Source: Oribacterium sp. oral taxon 078 str. F0262
GTDB taxonomy: Bacteria; Bacillota; Clostridia; Lachnospirales; Lachnospiraceae
Assembly: GCF_000160135.1 (NCBI RefSeq)
Contig: NZ_GG729937.1
Location: forward strand, 1,121 to 65,120
Length of the DNA: 64,000 bases
Reading direction: 5' to 3'
The notes below the pieces were generated by a model. The model had not been told where the DNA came from, made no database searches, and saw only the letters and a program-made list of their open reading frames with translations. Positions 1 through 9,335 of this stretch are shown here, piece by piece. Made by a program: the position numbers and the translations under genes. Within the stretch, counting starts at the first letter, position 1. Each line of letters starts with the position of its first letter.

Positions 1-669
1 AAGGTGAGGATGCATCCCCGCCGCAAAAGGCCGGATACCGTAAAAGTCGATCCCAGGTGACGTGAAGGGCGCACTCTGAAAGATTTCAAGGTCTTTATGG
101 CTGAGAATCCGGACACCCCTGTGGTCGAGCTCGATTCGGTAGAGGGCACAAAAGGAGGGACTGTCATGCTTACGATCACCTTCGTGACAGACGGCCTGCA
201 GCTCGCTGTCCGACGGGAGCATAACGATTCTCAGTCGGTAACCGATCTCTTCCGCAGGCTGTATCTGGAACTTGGCCCGAACACGTTTCCCGATCTGTTC
301 CCGGTACTTCTGGCGGACAACGGCAGCGAGTTTTCTGATCCGAAGAGCATTGAATTTGATGCCAATGGGAACCGCCGCACATGGCTGTTTTACTGCAATG
401 CCTCTGCGCCTTATCAGAAAGGGAGCTGTGAGGTCCGTCATGAAATGATTCGCAGAATCATCCCCAAAGGCGTTGACATCACCCCTTATTCACAGGAGCA
501 GATCAACACCATGATGAGCCACATTAATTCTTACCGAAGGAAGACACTCGGTAATAAAAGTCCATACGAAATGTTTGCATTCCAGTATGGAGAGGACATA
601 CTCAAAAAATTCGGGCTCAGGAAAATTCCGCCCGACGAAATCATCTTGAGTCCGAAGCTTTTTAACTAA
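1..669 (+). pseudogene. IS30-family transposase, C-terminal part with an in-frame stop
   Basis: The frame is open from the window edge except for a TGA at 58-60, and codes for the catalytic half of an IS30-type DDE transposase. The DDE residues are visible: Asp in VVELDSVEG, Asp in LLADNGSEF, and Glu in QKGSCEVRHE, followed by the usual YRRKTLGNKSPYE end. The TGA falls in VDPR*REGRT, where relatives normally carry a Cys codon (TGC/TGT), so one substitution explains it. The N-terminal DNA-binding part lies outside the window. A downstream ATG at 97 could only give a protein lacking that domain. The element is probably dead; the right inverted repeat was not located. Confidence 0.8.
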
Positions 670-1022
670 CGCATATCGGCCGGAGCATCAGACCTTGAGG
701 ACCATCCCATGCACCTTTTTCAGGGGTGGAACTTAAAAGCTCCGAATTTTCGGTTTCAGTTCGACCTCCGGTTAGGATACGCGTTTTTCAGGAACGACCG
801 TTCCTATGTCTCAGTTATAGCCGTTTTCGGACTCATTGTACAGTGTTGCGAGGCGAAAAAATTGAACTTTTGATTGCAATCCGGACGAAACTGGAAGTTA
901 CCCCTTCAAACTGGAACCTCGGATTTCAACCGACCGTTTTGGCGCAGGAAGCCTCCCCTCCGCGCCTCTTATTTATCTTATCCAATCTTATCTTGCCTAT
1001 CTTATTTTAGTCCCCTGGCCGC
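670..1022. other. Gap after the IS30 remnant; no gene recognised
   Basis: This convergent gap probably holds the right end of the IS30 element, but no terminal inverted repeat could be fixed. Near 966-1006 there is an A+T-rich stretch with several copies of the hexamer TCTTAT. A 94-codon frame at 726-1010 has no ribosome site and no recognisable motif. Confidence 0.4.
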
Positions 1023-2426
1023 TCAATGAAACATCCCCATCATCTCCTTCGCGCTGTTTGCGCCGAGCGACATGATATTATTCAGGAAGAGAACATCCTT
1101 CACCTGATGCTCCCGGAGGAAGGCGACGAAATCCTCCCGGTAGTAGCGGTAGTCGAAGACATAGACATGCTGGTAGTGATCCACGAGGAAGGGCGCGAAG
1201 GCATTCCCGTAGGAATCCTTCACAAGGGCGATCGCGGATCCGTCGTTTCGATTCGGATTGTCGATCTCCGTGAACGCATTGTCTCCCATCAAAAAGCAGC
1301 TGTAGCGATTCCCCGCGCTCATCGCATTCGCGTCGTTGATCACAAGCGCGTCCCCCTCCTGCCCCTTCGGGTCCCGGAAATGCATCTTGTTTGTCGCAAG
1401 CGGAAGATAGGCCCGCACGGTGTCCGGATTCACCTTGAGTGCCTCCGCGCGCTTTGTCGCAAAGTAAAAGCTCCCGTAGAAGCCGGGATATTCCCTCTTC
1501 TGATATTCTGAGAGCGCATGCGGCGTAAAGCCCTTTTCTTTACAGAATACGAGATAGGCGTAGTACGCTCCCCTCTGCGTCCAGTGATGATCCGTATGGA
1601 AATAGATATACTCCTCCTTGTGAGAGAGAAGCTCCTCATAGATGGATACGCGCTTTACCTTCTCTCCCATGAGGCTGTAGCTGTAGCTGATCGCCTGATC
1701 CATGCCCGAGCTCGCGAGCTTTTCCTGCACGGCGGGGCTCAGCTTAATGCCGAAGGAATTCGGCACGATCATGGAATAGAGGCTGATATCCTCCGGGAGC
1801 AGGCTCCGGACCGTATTCATGAGAGAGGCGTGAGACCTCATGTTCTCCTGGCTGAAATAATAGAGCTCATAGCCGCAGTTTCCCGTGACATAGACCGTGC
1901 CTGCCTGCTCCCCCTGCACGTGGACTCCCTTCGTATCCTGCTTTTTCAGGATGAGATTTCCCTCGGCATCCGTCTCCGGCGCGGTCTCCGCCTCCCTGCT
2001 CTCCTCTACGCTCTCTGTCTCCGGCGCGGAGAGCGCCAGCGTCGGCGCGGTCTCTCCCGCGGTCTCCGGGATGCTCTCCTTCTTTCTCTCCCCTTTGGAA
2101 TAGATCGCCTCCCCCTGGAAGCCATAGTATTTCTCCAGCGAGGCCTCCCAGGAGAGGAGCTCCTCCCGGAAGGGAAAGGTATCGGAGTACCAGCTGGAGA
2201 AATCGCGGAACCAGCTTCCGTCGGAAAGAGTGCGAAGGCTCGGCGCGGGGAGCTCCGCGAGCTTCCGCTTCTCCGACTCGGAATACGAGGGGCGAAGCGG
2301 CAGGAGGAGGCCGAGGATCAGGAGGAAGAGCAGCGAAAGGGAGAGCGCAAGGCACATCCCGTATGCTCCGCGCGAGCTCTGCCTCTTCCTCCCGCGCTCC
2401 CGCGCATTTTCTCTCCTCTCGCTCAT
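1023..2426 (-). CDS. DHHW-family (AlgJ/AlgX-like) membrane-anchored protein, partner of the MBOAT acyltransferase
   Basis: 467 residues. An N-terminal membrane segment lies at about 24-48, an acidic Ala/Pro/Glu/Thr-rich stretch at about 110-160, and the family motif TDHHWT near 280. DHHW/AlgX-type proteins are SGNH-like O-acetylation factors that work outside the membrane with an MBOAT protein. The ATG at 2426 was chosen because AGGGGG precedes it by five bases; an upstream TTG in frame (2459) has no clear ribosome site. It lies 57 bases downstream of the MBOAT gene on the same strand, the usual order of such pairs. The polysaccharide it modifies is unknown; no synthase gene is adjacent. Confidence 0.8.
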   Translation of the reverse strand: MSERRENARERGRKRQSSRGAYGMCLALSLSLLFLLILGLLLPLRPSYSESEKRKLAELPAPSLRTLSDGSWFRDFSSWYSDTFPFREELLSWEASLEKYYGFQGEAIYSKGERKKESIPETAGETAPTLALSAPETESVEESREAETAPETDAEGNLILKKQDTKGVHVQGEQAGTVYVTGNCGYELYYFSQENMRSHASLMNTVRSLLPEDISLYSMIVPNSFGIKLSPAVQEKLASSGMDQAISYSYSLMGEKVKRVSIYEELLSHKEEYIYFHTDHHWTQRGAYYAYLVFCKEKGFTPHALSEYQKREYPGFYGSFYFATKRAEALKVNPDTVRAYLPLATNKMHFRDPKGQEGDALVINDANAMSAGNRYSCFLMGDNAFTEIDNPNRNDGSAIALVKDSYGNAFAPFLVDHYQHVYVFDYRYYREDFVAFLREHQVKDVLFLNNIMSLGANSAKEMMGMFH

Positions 2427-2483
2427 ATTCCCCCTCGCTTTCCCCGGCTGCTTTCCCAAAACTGCCTTCTCAAAACTGCCTTC

Positions 2484-4271
2484 TCAAAATTGATTATATA
2501 AAAACGGCATATAGCTGCTCCCCACCATCGCCATCACAGAGAGTGCGAGGAAGAGCAGGGCGGCGGCTCCCCTCTCGAGATAATAGAAAAACGCGGCTCT
2601 TCGGAGAGCCCTTTTCCTGCGGCGCGCCCGAAGCTGAATCCGCCTGAGGGCAATCTCGTGCTCATTCTCCGCCTCTGCCTCCGACTCCCGGTCGAAAAGC
2701 TGGAGGCTGTCGTCCCCGAAGCTCTCGTTGTCCCTGATCCGCTCGCTCCTCCTCTCCTCCTTCCTCCGAAGGGAGAGGCTCTGCTGAAGGCCGTTCTGCA
2801 TGGAAATCCCGATGTAATGAAAGAGCGGGGTAGAAGCGAGGAGACAGGCGAAGAAGAAGATAAGATTGTTCCAAAGGCTTAAGGCGGTGATCGGATCCCA
2901 AAGGGCGGATGCCCCGATGCCAAATTGAAGCTTCAGCGCGGCGATAAGCGCGTGAAAATCCGAAAAGCGAAAGAGGATCCAGCCGAAGTAGACGACGAGC
3001 AGAGTATAAAGATGAGAGAGGAGCCTCCTCCCCCGGATCTCTCTCCCGCGCTTTCCTCTCTCTCCGGCGCTCTGTCTCCTAAAGCCCGGAAAGCCTCTTC
3101 CTTCCTTCCCTCCGGAGCTCTCCGCCGCCTTCTCCTCCGGCTTCTCTTCTCTGTCTCTATCTTTCTCCTCTTCTTTTCTCTCCCCTTCTTCCCCTGTTCC
3201 GACTCTCTCTTCCTCCAGCTCCTCTCTCTCCCTCCTTCTCCTCAGATTCTCTATCATGATAAAGAAAAAGTAGTAGAGCCCCCAGAGGACGAAATTCCAG
3301 CTCGCGCCGTGCCAAAGGCCCGTGAGAGCCCAGACCAGAAGAAGATTCCGGCAAAGCTTTGGCAGGCTGACATGACTTCCGCCAAGCGGGATATAGACAT
3401 AATCCCGGAAGAAGGAGGAGAGCGAAATATGCCACCTCCTCCAGAAATCCCGCACGGAGTGCGCGGCGTAAGGATAGTCGAAATTCTCCGGATAGTCAAA
3501 GCCGCATACTCTCCCGAGGCCGAGCGCCATATCGGAGTAGGCGGAAAAATCCAGGTAGATCTGGAGCATATAAAAGATCCCGCCGAGCCAGGAGGCGAGG
3601 ACGGAGGGCGGATTCCCCTGGGAGGCCGCGTGCAGGAAGTCGAGCGGCAGAAACTGCCCCGCAAGCTTCCCCGCGTGGTCCGCGAGCAGCGTCTTCTTCG
3701 AAAGTCCGAGACAGAAACGGAACATGCCCTCACAGAAATCCTCCGGGCTCATCCTCCGCTCTCTGAGGGCGGCCTCCATCTCCCGGAAACGGACGATCGG
3801 CCCCTGAGAGATGATGTGGAAGTCTGCCGTATAGAGAAGCAGACTCTCGAAGCTCTGCGCGCGGAGCCTGCCGCTTTGGATATCCGAAAGATAGGAGATC
3901 AGCCGGAAGCTGTAAAAGGAGATGCCCAGGGGAAGAAGGGCTTCCGGAAGATGGAAGGGAAGGAGCGGAAGAAGCGGCCTTAGGAAAAATGCGCTGTACT
4001 TAAAAAACGCGAGGTTCAGAAGGAGGAGGGAGATCCCGATCACGAACCACCTCCTCTCCCCCCGGCGCTCCTCGATGAGATATCCGAAGCCGAAGCTCAG
4101 CGCCGTCATAAGGAGGAGGAGAAGGAGATAGTGGAGCCCCCCCGCGAGGTAGAAAAGGAGAGAAAAACACAAAAGCACCCGGTTTTTCCGCCGGACGCCG
4201 GGCAGCGCAGTATAAATCAGCAAAAAAAGCGGCAGAAAGCCCGCTGTAAAAAACAGACTGGAAAAGCTCAT
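2484..4271 (-). CDS. MBOAT-family O-acyltransferase (AlgI/DltB-like) with two charged insertions
   Basis: 595 residues, about 120 longer than usual for the family. Multi-spanning membrane protein with the MBOAT signature LTGLWHGASW, including the catalytic His, and the FWRRWHISLSSFFRDYVY segment. Two highly charged stretches (about residues 342-415, rich in Glu, Arg and Lys, and about 489-557) interrupt the C-terminal membrane half and account for the extra length. The start at 4271 follows GAGGT at good spacing. The protein should move acyl groups across the membrane to a surface polymer with the downstream DHHW protein. It is divergent from the SRP RNA gene, whose promoter lies just upstream. 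Confidence 0.88.
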   Translation of the reverse strand: MSFSSLFFTAGFLPLFLLIYTALPGVRRKNRVLLCFSLLFYLAGGLHYLLLLLLMTALSFGFGYLIEERRGERRWFVIGISLLLLNLAFFKYSAFFLRPLLPLLPFHLPEALLPLGISFYSFRLISYLSDIQSGRLRAQSFESLLLYTADFHIISQGPIVRFREMEAALRERRMSPEDFCEGMFRFCLGLSKKTLLADHAGKLAGQFLPLDFLHAASQGNPPSVLASWLGGIFYMLQIYLDFSAYSDMALGLGRVCGFDYPENFDYPYAAHSVRDFWRRWHISLSSFFRDYVYIPLGGSHVSLPKLCRNLLLVWALTGLWHGASWNFVLWGLYYFFFIMIENLRRRREREELEEERVGTGEEGERKEEEKDRDREEKPEEKAAESSGGKEGRGFPGFRRQSAGERGKRGREIRGRRLLSHLYTLLVVYFGWILFRFSDFHALIAALKLQFGIGASALWDPITALSLWNNLIFFFACLLASTPLFHYIGISMQNGLQQSLSLRRKEERRSERIRDNESFGDDSLQLFDRESEAEAENEHEIALRRIQLRARRRKRALRRAAFFYYLERGAAALLFLALSVMAMVGSSYMPFLYNQF

Positions 4272-4294
4272 CTTTACCTCTTCTCCCTCTCCCC

Positions 4295-4323
4295 TTGTAT
4301 TTTCTCTCTTCTTTCGGTATAAT
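4295..4323 (+). promoter_or_regulatory. Sigma-A promoter of the SRP RNA gene
   Basis: TTGTAT (4295-4300), 17-base spacer, TATAAT (4318-4323). The expected start point at about 4330 coincides with the first base of the SRP RNA closing helix. Confidence 0.85.
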
Positions 4324-4330
4324 GATTCCA

Positions 4331-4460
4331 CTTCGGGGCGGCGATGAAGTCCGGGCCCCACGCAATGAGAGACCTCGAACCGTGTCAGGATGGGAACATA
4401 GCAGCACTAAGGGGACACTTTCATGTGCCGTGGATTCTCCTGGGCGGAGCCGCCCCGAAG
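4331..4460 (+). ncRNA. ffs: Signal recognition particle RNA, small bacterial type
   Basis: The conserved apical domain is present: TGTCAGGATGGGAACATAGC followed by AGCACTAAGG and a return strand ending in GTGCCG. The ends pair perfectly (CTTCGGGGCGGC at 4331-4342 with GCCGCCCCGAAG at 4449-4460). The RNA binds Ffh and targets nascent membrane and secreted proteins. At about 130 bases it is slightly longer than the roughly 100-base minimal form. No clear U-rich terminator follows. It has its own promoter and lies between the MBOAT gene and tatD. Confidence 0.93.
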
Positions 4461-4652
4461 CTTTCGCTGAAATGCGTCAAATTCTCAATTCTCAGCACTG
4501 CTATAAATCTCGCGCGCCGCTGTGACGATCCATCGCCCCGGCGCTTCTTCTCCTTATAATATCGGTCCCCCGCTCCGATAAGTGCGGCGGTCGAAGCGGA
4601 AAGCCCCGTTCCCGGCGGGCAGGGAAAGGACGAAGAGACGAAGGAGAACGGC

Positions 4653-5705
4653 TTAGATCCGATAGACCGCTCTCGCGTTCTCCGCCGTGATCCGTATCAC
4701 TTCCTCCTCCCGGATTCCTTTGATTTCCGACAGCGCTCTCACGACATAGCGAAGATGAGCCGGATTGTTCCGCTCTCCCCTGTGAGGCAGGGGAGAAAGG
4801 TAAGGACTGTCCGTCTCCAAAACCATCATGGAAAGGGGAAGCTCTGCGACAAGTCTGCGGAGCTTTTTTGCGTTCGGAAATGTCAGAACCCCTCCGATCC
4901 CGAGGTACATGCCAAGCTCCGCAAACTGCCTCGCGACCTCGAGCGGATAGGAAAAGCAATGGACGATGCCGCTGTTTTTGTATCCTCCGCTGTCCCGAAG
5001 AAGCTCGTAGCTGTCCCGCGCGCTTTCCCTCGAGTGGATGACGATCGGAAGCCCCCGAAAGAGGGCAAGCTCAATCATCCGAAGATAGCAGCTCTTCTGG
5101 ATTTCCGGCTCCGGCGCATAGGAGAAATCCACCGATTCCGAGAGCTCCTTTAAGGCGCGGTAGCTCTTCTTGGAAAGGGAGAGGGCGGAGAGCTCCTCTC
5201 CCCTTGGCACAAAGGAAAGGAGCTCCTCTTCGCCCGGCTCCTTCTCCCGGAGAAGCTGCTCTCTCTCCTCCCTTCTCAAAAGAAGCTCTCTTTGCAGCCT
5301 GAGAAATTCCCCCTTTGCCCGGACTGCCTCCTCCCTCTGAGAGGGGCTTCTTTTATCGAGGTGATAGTAGTCGAGCCCGACCTCTCCGATCGCAGCGACG
5401 CCCTTCCTGAGAGAGAGCTCCGAGAGCTCCCGCACGACTTCATCGGAGCAGTCCGCCGCATGATCCGGGTGAAGTCCGACGGCGGCATAGATCTCCGGCC
5501 CCGCCTCCACGCCGCTTCCTCCCTCCGGACCCTGCCGGAGGGATAACTGCTTTTCCGAAAACTCCGCCGCCCTCCGGGAGCTCTCAAGATCAAAGCCGAT
5601 CTCCGTCACAGCGCAGACCCCCTCCCCGGGAAGGCGGGAGAGAAGAGCTTCCCGATCCCTGTCGAAGGCCGGGTCCAGAAGATGCGCATGGCTGTCAAAG
5701 ATCAT
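4653..5705 (-). CDS. tatD: TatD-family metal-dependent deoxyribonuclease/hydrolase with an internal insertion
   Basis: 350 residues; typical TatD proteins have about 255. The metal-binding motifs are intact: DSHAHL at the N-terminus, GEVGLDYY near 110, VIHSRE, VHCFSY and LETDSPYL near the C-terminus. The excess is one charged, helix-rich insertion at about 116-198, between GEVGLDYY and the second half of the barrel. TatD enzymes are cytoplasmic 3'-5' DNA exonucleases linked to repair. AAAGGTGAG precedes the ATG. It is the last gene of the lipoprotein-metG-traX-tatD run; metG with tatD is a common Bacillota arrangement. Confidence 0.92.
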   Translation of the reverse strand: MIFDSHAHLLDPAFDRDREALLSRLPGEGVCAVTEIGFDLESSRRAAEFSEKQLSLRQGPEGGSGVEAGPEIYAAVGLHPDHAADCSDEVVRELSELSLRKGVAAIGEVGLDYYHLDKRSPSQREEAVRAKGEFLRLQRELLLRREEREQLLREKEPGEEELLSFVPRGEELSALSLSKKSYRALKELSESVDFSYAPEPEIQKSCYLRMIELALFRGLPIVIHSRESARDSYELLRDSGGYKNSGIVHCFSYPLEVARQFAELGMYLGIGGVLTFPNAKKLRRLVAELPLSMMVLETDSPYLSPLPHRGERNNPAHLRYVVRALSEIKGIREEEVIRITAENARAVYRI

Positions 5706-5741
5706 ATCTCACCTTTCGCATTGCCGCGCGGCGGACTCATC

Positions 5742-6527
5742 CTAGGAGGTAATCATCGAGCCCGCATAGATCATCAGGTACATGACGATCAGATGCAGCG
5801 GATAGTAGATATAGAAGAGCCAGCGGGAGTGAAAGCGGCCCCGTTCTCCGTTATAGAGAAAAATCGGGAGAAAGGCCGCCGCCCCGAGGCAGAAGCTCTC
5901 ATAGGAGTTCACAGCGGAGCAAAGCGCTCCGGAAAAGGTCTGGAGGGCCTTCTCCTTCCGAAAGTTATACATCAGGGCGATGGAAAGAATGGCGACCGCC
6001 CCGTAGTCAAAGCGCAGAAGCTCTGCCATAGCGCAGGATAGGACCACGCCCAGCCACTTATAGAGAGGCTTCTTCCGGAAGCGCTTCATGCCGTACAGCA
6101 TGAGCAGTCCGCAGGCGAGCGTAAAGCCCGTATTCTGCCTCTCGAAATGATAGATCGCGTTAAAAAAGGCGAGGTCGTAGGGAAGCTCCGATAGAAGCGC
6201 CATCAAAAAGACCCTTCTGAAATATTTCCAGAAATCTCCGGTGTGGATGAAGCCCTCCACCAGGAGAAAGGCAAAGATCGGAAACGCGAGCCGTCCGAGC
6301 AGACGGAAGACCCGGTAGAGCGCAAGCCAGCGCTGTCCCGCCGGAGTCGCGATCGCCATCTGATAGTACTCCGGGGAATAGCCATAGAGCTTTCCATTCC
6401 GAATGATAATCACCGCGAAGTGGTCCAGCGTCATGGAGAGGAGAGCAATCGTCTTCAAAAGCCCTCCCGAGAAGCCGGCCCGCTTTCGGAGCATATCCAG
6501 GGCCTTCTGCGCGCTGTGAGCTCCCAT
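5742..6527 (-). CDS. TraX-family integral membrane protein
   Basis: 261 residues with about seven hydrophobic segments. LLKTIALLSMTLDHFAVI near the N-terminus and the FPIFAFLLVEGF segment match the TraX family, named after an F-pilin acetylase but common in clostridial chromosomes with no known substrate. The ATG lies three bases after the metG stop, suggesting translational coupling; its ribosome site is weak. An in-frame ATG at 6494 with AGAAGG upstream is a possible alternative. No conjugation genes are nearby, so a pilin-modifying role is not supported here. Confidence 0.8.
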   Translation of the reverse strand: MGAHSAQKALDMLRKRAGFSGGLLKTIALLSMTLDHFAVIIIRNGKLYGYSPEYYQMAIATPAGQRWLALYRVFRLLGRLAFPIFAFLLVEGFIHTGDFWKYFRRVFLMALLSELPYDLAFFNAIYHFERQNTGFTLACGLLMLYGMKRFRKKPLYKWLGVVLSCAMAELLRFDYGAVAILSIALMYNFRKEKALQTFSGALCSAVNSYESFCLGAAAFLPIFLYNGERGRFHSRWLFYIYYPLHLIVMYLMIYAGSMITS

Positions 6528-6530
6528 AGC

Positions 6531-8552
6531 TCAGCAGATCCCGGCGCCGGAGGGCATATCCCGCATCGGCGTCATAAGAGCGAGCTCTCCGCCGTGCCCC
6601 TCTGCAGAGAGGATCATCCCCTGGGACTCATAGCCTGCGATCATTCTGGACTTCAGATTGCAAAGCACCATGACCTTTTTCCCGACGAGCTCCTCCGGGC
6701 GGTAGAAGGATTTGATGCCGGAGAGGATCTGCAGCTTCTCCTCTCCGACCAAGACCTCGAAGCGGAGGAGCTTCTTCGACTTCTTCACCTCCTCTGCGGA
6801 GAGGATCTCCCCCACGCGGAACTGAAGCTTCTCAAAGTCCTCATAGCCGATCTCGGCCTTCTTCTCTGCGAGAATGGGACTCTCCCCTTCGGAAGCGCTC
6901 TCCGGCGTCTCTCCCTCTCCCGCGCCGCTTTTCCCTTTCTCTCCTCCGAAGGCCCCGCTCTCCCTGGAGAGCTTCTCCACCTCGGAGAGAAGCTGCTTCA
7001 GATCCTTTCTCTCAAAGAGCGTCTTCGGATCCCCGGTGACGCGGGTCCCGGAGGGATAGAGACCGAAGCGGTCCATCTGCTCCAAGGGCCTGGCCTCTGT
7101 ATTCAGCTGCCGGAGGATCTCCTCCGCGGTCCTTGGCATAAAGCTTTCCAGGACAGAGGCCCCGATCACGATCGCCTCCGTGAGATTGTAGAGTACGGTC
7201 TCGAGACGAGCGGATTTCCCCTCCTCCTTTGCGAGAAGCCAGGGCTCCGTCTCATCGATATATTTGTTCGAGCGGCGGAAGATGTCAAAGAGCAGGTCCA
7301 GGGCATCCGCAATGCGGAGCTCATCCATCTTCGCGACGATGGCCCGCACATTTTTCAGGACGGTCTCCTTCAGATCCTCATCGACCGGCTCCGCGGCCCC
7401 GCTGTCCCGCACGATGCCTCCGAAGTACTTATTGCTCATCGCGATGCTTCTTTTTACGAGATTTCCGAGGATATTGGCGAGCATGCCGTTGTAGCGCTCC
7501 GCCATGAGCTCCCAGGAAATGACGCCGTCGTTCTCGAAGGGCATCTCGTGGATCACGAAGAAGCGGACTGCGTCGACGCCGAAGAGCCGCACCAGCTCAT
7601 CCGCATAGATCACATTACCGCGGGACTTTGACATCTTCACCCCCTCCTCCGACTTTCCGGCCGCGGTGAGGAGCCAGGGATGGCCGAAGACCTGCTTCGG
7701 AAGAGGGAGCTCCAGACTCATCAGAAAGATGGGCCAGTAGAGCGTGTGAAAGCGTATGATATCCTTCCCGATCAGATGGAGATCCGCGGGCCAGTATCTA
7801 TGGAAGCGCTCCGAGGAATTCCCGTCCACATCGTAGCCGAGGCCGGTGATATAGTTCGTGAGCGCATCCAGCCAGACGTAGATGACGTTCTCCGGATCGA
7901 AATCCACGGGGATGCCCCACTTGAATACGGTCCGTGAGACACTCAGATCCTGCAGTCCCGGCTTCAGAAAGTTATTTACCATCTCGTTTTTCCGGGATAC
8001 CGGCTGGATGAATTCCGGGTGCTCCTCGATATGCTTCATCAGGCGGTCCGCATACTTTGACATCCGGAAAAAATAGGAGGACTCACTGGCCCTCTCCACC
8101 GGCCGTCCGCAGTCCGGGCATTTCCCGTCCACAAGCTGCGAATCCGTCCAGAAGGACTCGCAGGGGGTACAGTACCAGCCCTCATAGACTCCCTTATAGA
8201 TGTCCCCCTTCTCGTACATCTTCCGGAACATCTTCTGAACCTGCTTCTCATGGTAGGGGTCCGTGGTCCTCATGAACTTGTCATAGGAGGTGTTCATGAG
8301 ATCCCAGATCGCCCGGATCTCCCCGACGACTCCGTCCACATACTGCCCGGGCTCCATCCCGGCCTCCCTCGCCTTCTGCTCGATCTTCTGCCCGTGCTCA
8401 TCCGTCCCGGTCTGAAAGAAGACGTCATAGCCCTCGAAGCGCTTGAAACGCGCGATCGCGTCCGCGAGCACAATCTCATAGGTATTTCCGATGTGCGGCT
8501 TTCCGGAAGCATAGGCGATCGCGGTCGTGATATAATAAGCTTTCTTCTCCAT
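6531..8552 (-). CDS. metG: Methionyl-tRNA synthetase
   Basis: 673 residues. It charges tRNA-Met with methionine at the expense of ATP. Visible elements are the HIGH-type signature (GKPHIGNTYE), the zinc-binding pair of Cys pairs (CTPC and CPDC), KMSKSRGN near 306, and a C-terminal EMAP/Trbp-like tRNA-binding domain from about 574 (FRVGEILSAEEVKKSKKLL). A low-complexity Gly/Glu/Ser linker joins the body to that domain. The ATG at 8552 follows a GGAGAGGCGGAGG stretch; an in-frame TTG further upstream overlaps the previous gene and is less likely. No T-box leader was seen upstream. Confidence 0.97.
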   Translation of the reverse strand: MEKKAYYITTAIAYASGKPHIGNTYEIVLADAIARFKRFEGYDVFFQTGTDEHGQKIEQKAREAGMEPGQYVDGVVGEIRAIWDLMNTSYDKFMRTTDPYHEKQVQKMFRKMYEKGDIYKGVYEGWYCTPCESFWTDSQLVDGKCPDCGRPVERASESSYFFRMSKYADRLMKHIEEHPEFIQPVSRKNEMVNNFLKPGLQDLSVSRTVFKWGIPVDFDPENVIYVWLDALTNYITGLGYDVDGNSSERFHRYWPADLHLIGKDIIRFHTLYWPIFLMSLELPLPKQVFGHPWLLTAAGKSEEGVKMSKSRGNVIYADELVRLFGVDAVRFFVIHEMPFENDGVISWELMAERYNGMLANILGNLVKRSIAMSNKYFGGIVRDSGAAEPVDEDLKETVLKNVRAIVAKMDELRIADALDLLFDIFRRSNKYIDETEPWLLAKEEGKSARLETVLYNLTEAIVIGASVLESFMPRTAEEILRQLNTEARPLEQMDRFGLYPSGTRVTGDPKTLFERKDLKQLLSEVEKLSRESGAFGGEKGKSGAGEGETPESASEGESPILAEKKAEIGYEDFEKLQFRVGEILSAEEVKKSKKLLRFEVLVGEEKLQILSGIKSFYRPEELVGKKVMVLCNLKSRMIAGYESQGMILSAEGHGGELALMTPMRDMPSGAGIC

Positions 8553-8565
8553 CCTCCGCCTCTCC

Positions 8566-9105
8566 CTACTTAAGGACGAGCTCAACCTCGTTCAGCTGGT
8601 AGTTCTCCCGGAAGCTGTCCGAGACCGCCTGCTTTGCCGTCTCCTCGTCGAGCCCCTTTCCCGGGGCAAAGCCGGAGATCGTGACGGTGGCGTTCTTTAC
8701 CTTGCTTCCGCCGCTGTCCTTCACGCCGGGCCCCGCCATCCTGGTCTCCGCGCTGTCCGTCTGCTCCATGCTGACAAACTTCGCGCCCTCCTTCAGCGTG
8801 CCGTTCTCGACGAGGAGCTTCACGATCGCCTCCTCCGTGAGCTTCTCCGCGGCCTCCATCTTCTCTATGATCTTCCCCTGCCCGTCCGGAGCGTAGATCA
8901 CGATGGATTCGAGCACCGGAGCGGTGGGGTCCGGCTGCTTGGAGAGCGGAAGCCCGTTCTCCGGATTCGTCTCCTCCGGCGTGCTCGGCGCCGCGCTGGG
9001 CATAGCCGCGGCATCGGGGGCCTTTCTCTTTCCGCCCTCCTTCCCCCCGCAGGCTGAAAGCAGTGCCGCCGTCAAAAGCAATATCATCCAAAAGCATTTC
9101 TTCAT
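8566..9105 (-). CDS. Lipoprotein with a GerMN-like domain
   Basis: 179 residues. A short signal peptide ends in the lipobox LLSACGG, so the mature protein should be anchored to the outer face of the membrane. A Pro/Ala-rich linker is followed by one domain (IVIYAPDGQGKIIEKMEAAE onward, with a repeated strand-helix pattern) that resembles GerMN domains of spore-germination and sporulation proteins. That match is weak by eye, so the family is tentative. AGAGGTG precedes the ATG at 9105. It lies 13 bases before metG and shares its promoter. Confidence 0.7.
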   Translation of the reverse strand: MKKCFWMILLLTAALLSACGGKEGGKRKAPDAAAMPSAAPSTPEETNPENGLPLSKQPDPTAPVLESIVIYAPDGQGKIIEKMEAAEKLTEEAIVKLLVENGTLKEGAKFVSMEQTDSAETRMAGPGVKDSGGSKVKNATVTISGFAPGKGLDEETAKQAVSDSFRENYQLNEVELVLK

Positions 9106-9335
9106 CGTCTTCACCTCTGATTTTTCTTCTGCCCTTCCGAAAGAGGAGGGAAAGCTCCCCTTCCTGAACCGGGGCCGCCGGGAATCCTCTGCCGCAGTCA
9201 TTTTGCCGATCCGGCGGCTCCCCCGCGCGCTTCCTCCGGAGCTCCGCCGCTCTCCCGGAGCGGGGAGCCATCCGAAAATCCCCTGCCTTAAGCGCTTTCC
9301 GCCCCGGGAATCAACGCCGGGATCAGCGCTTCCTT

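Noticed and set aside
1518-2501. A 327-codon plus-strand frame
   Set aside because: Antisense shadow of the DHHW protein gene; high GC keeps stop codons rare on both strands.
9106-9328. T-box leader before the metG operon
   Set aside because: No T-box sequence, specifier loop or terminator hairpin was found; the first gene is a lipoprotein, not metG.
9234-9328. A second open frame extending the lipoprotein N-terminus
   Set aside because: It lacks a ribosome site, and the signal peptide with lipobox starts at the ATG at 9105 after AGAGGTG.
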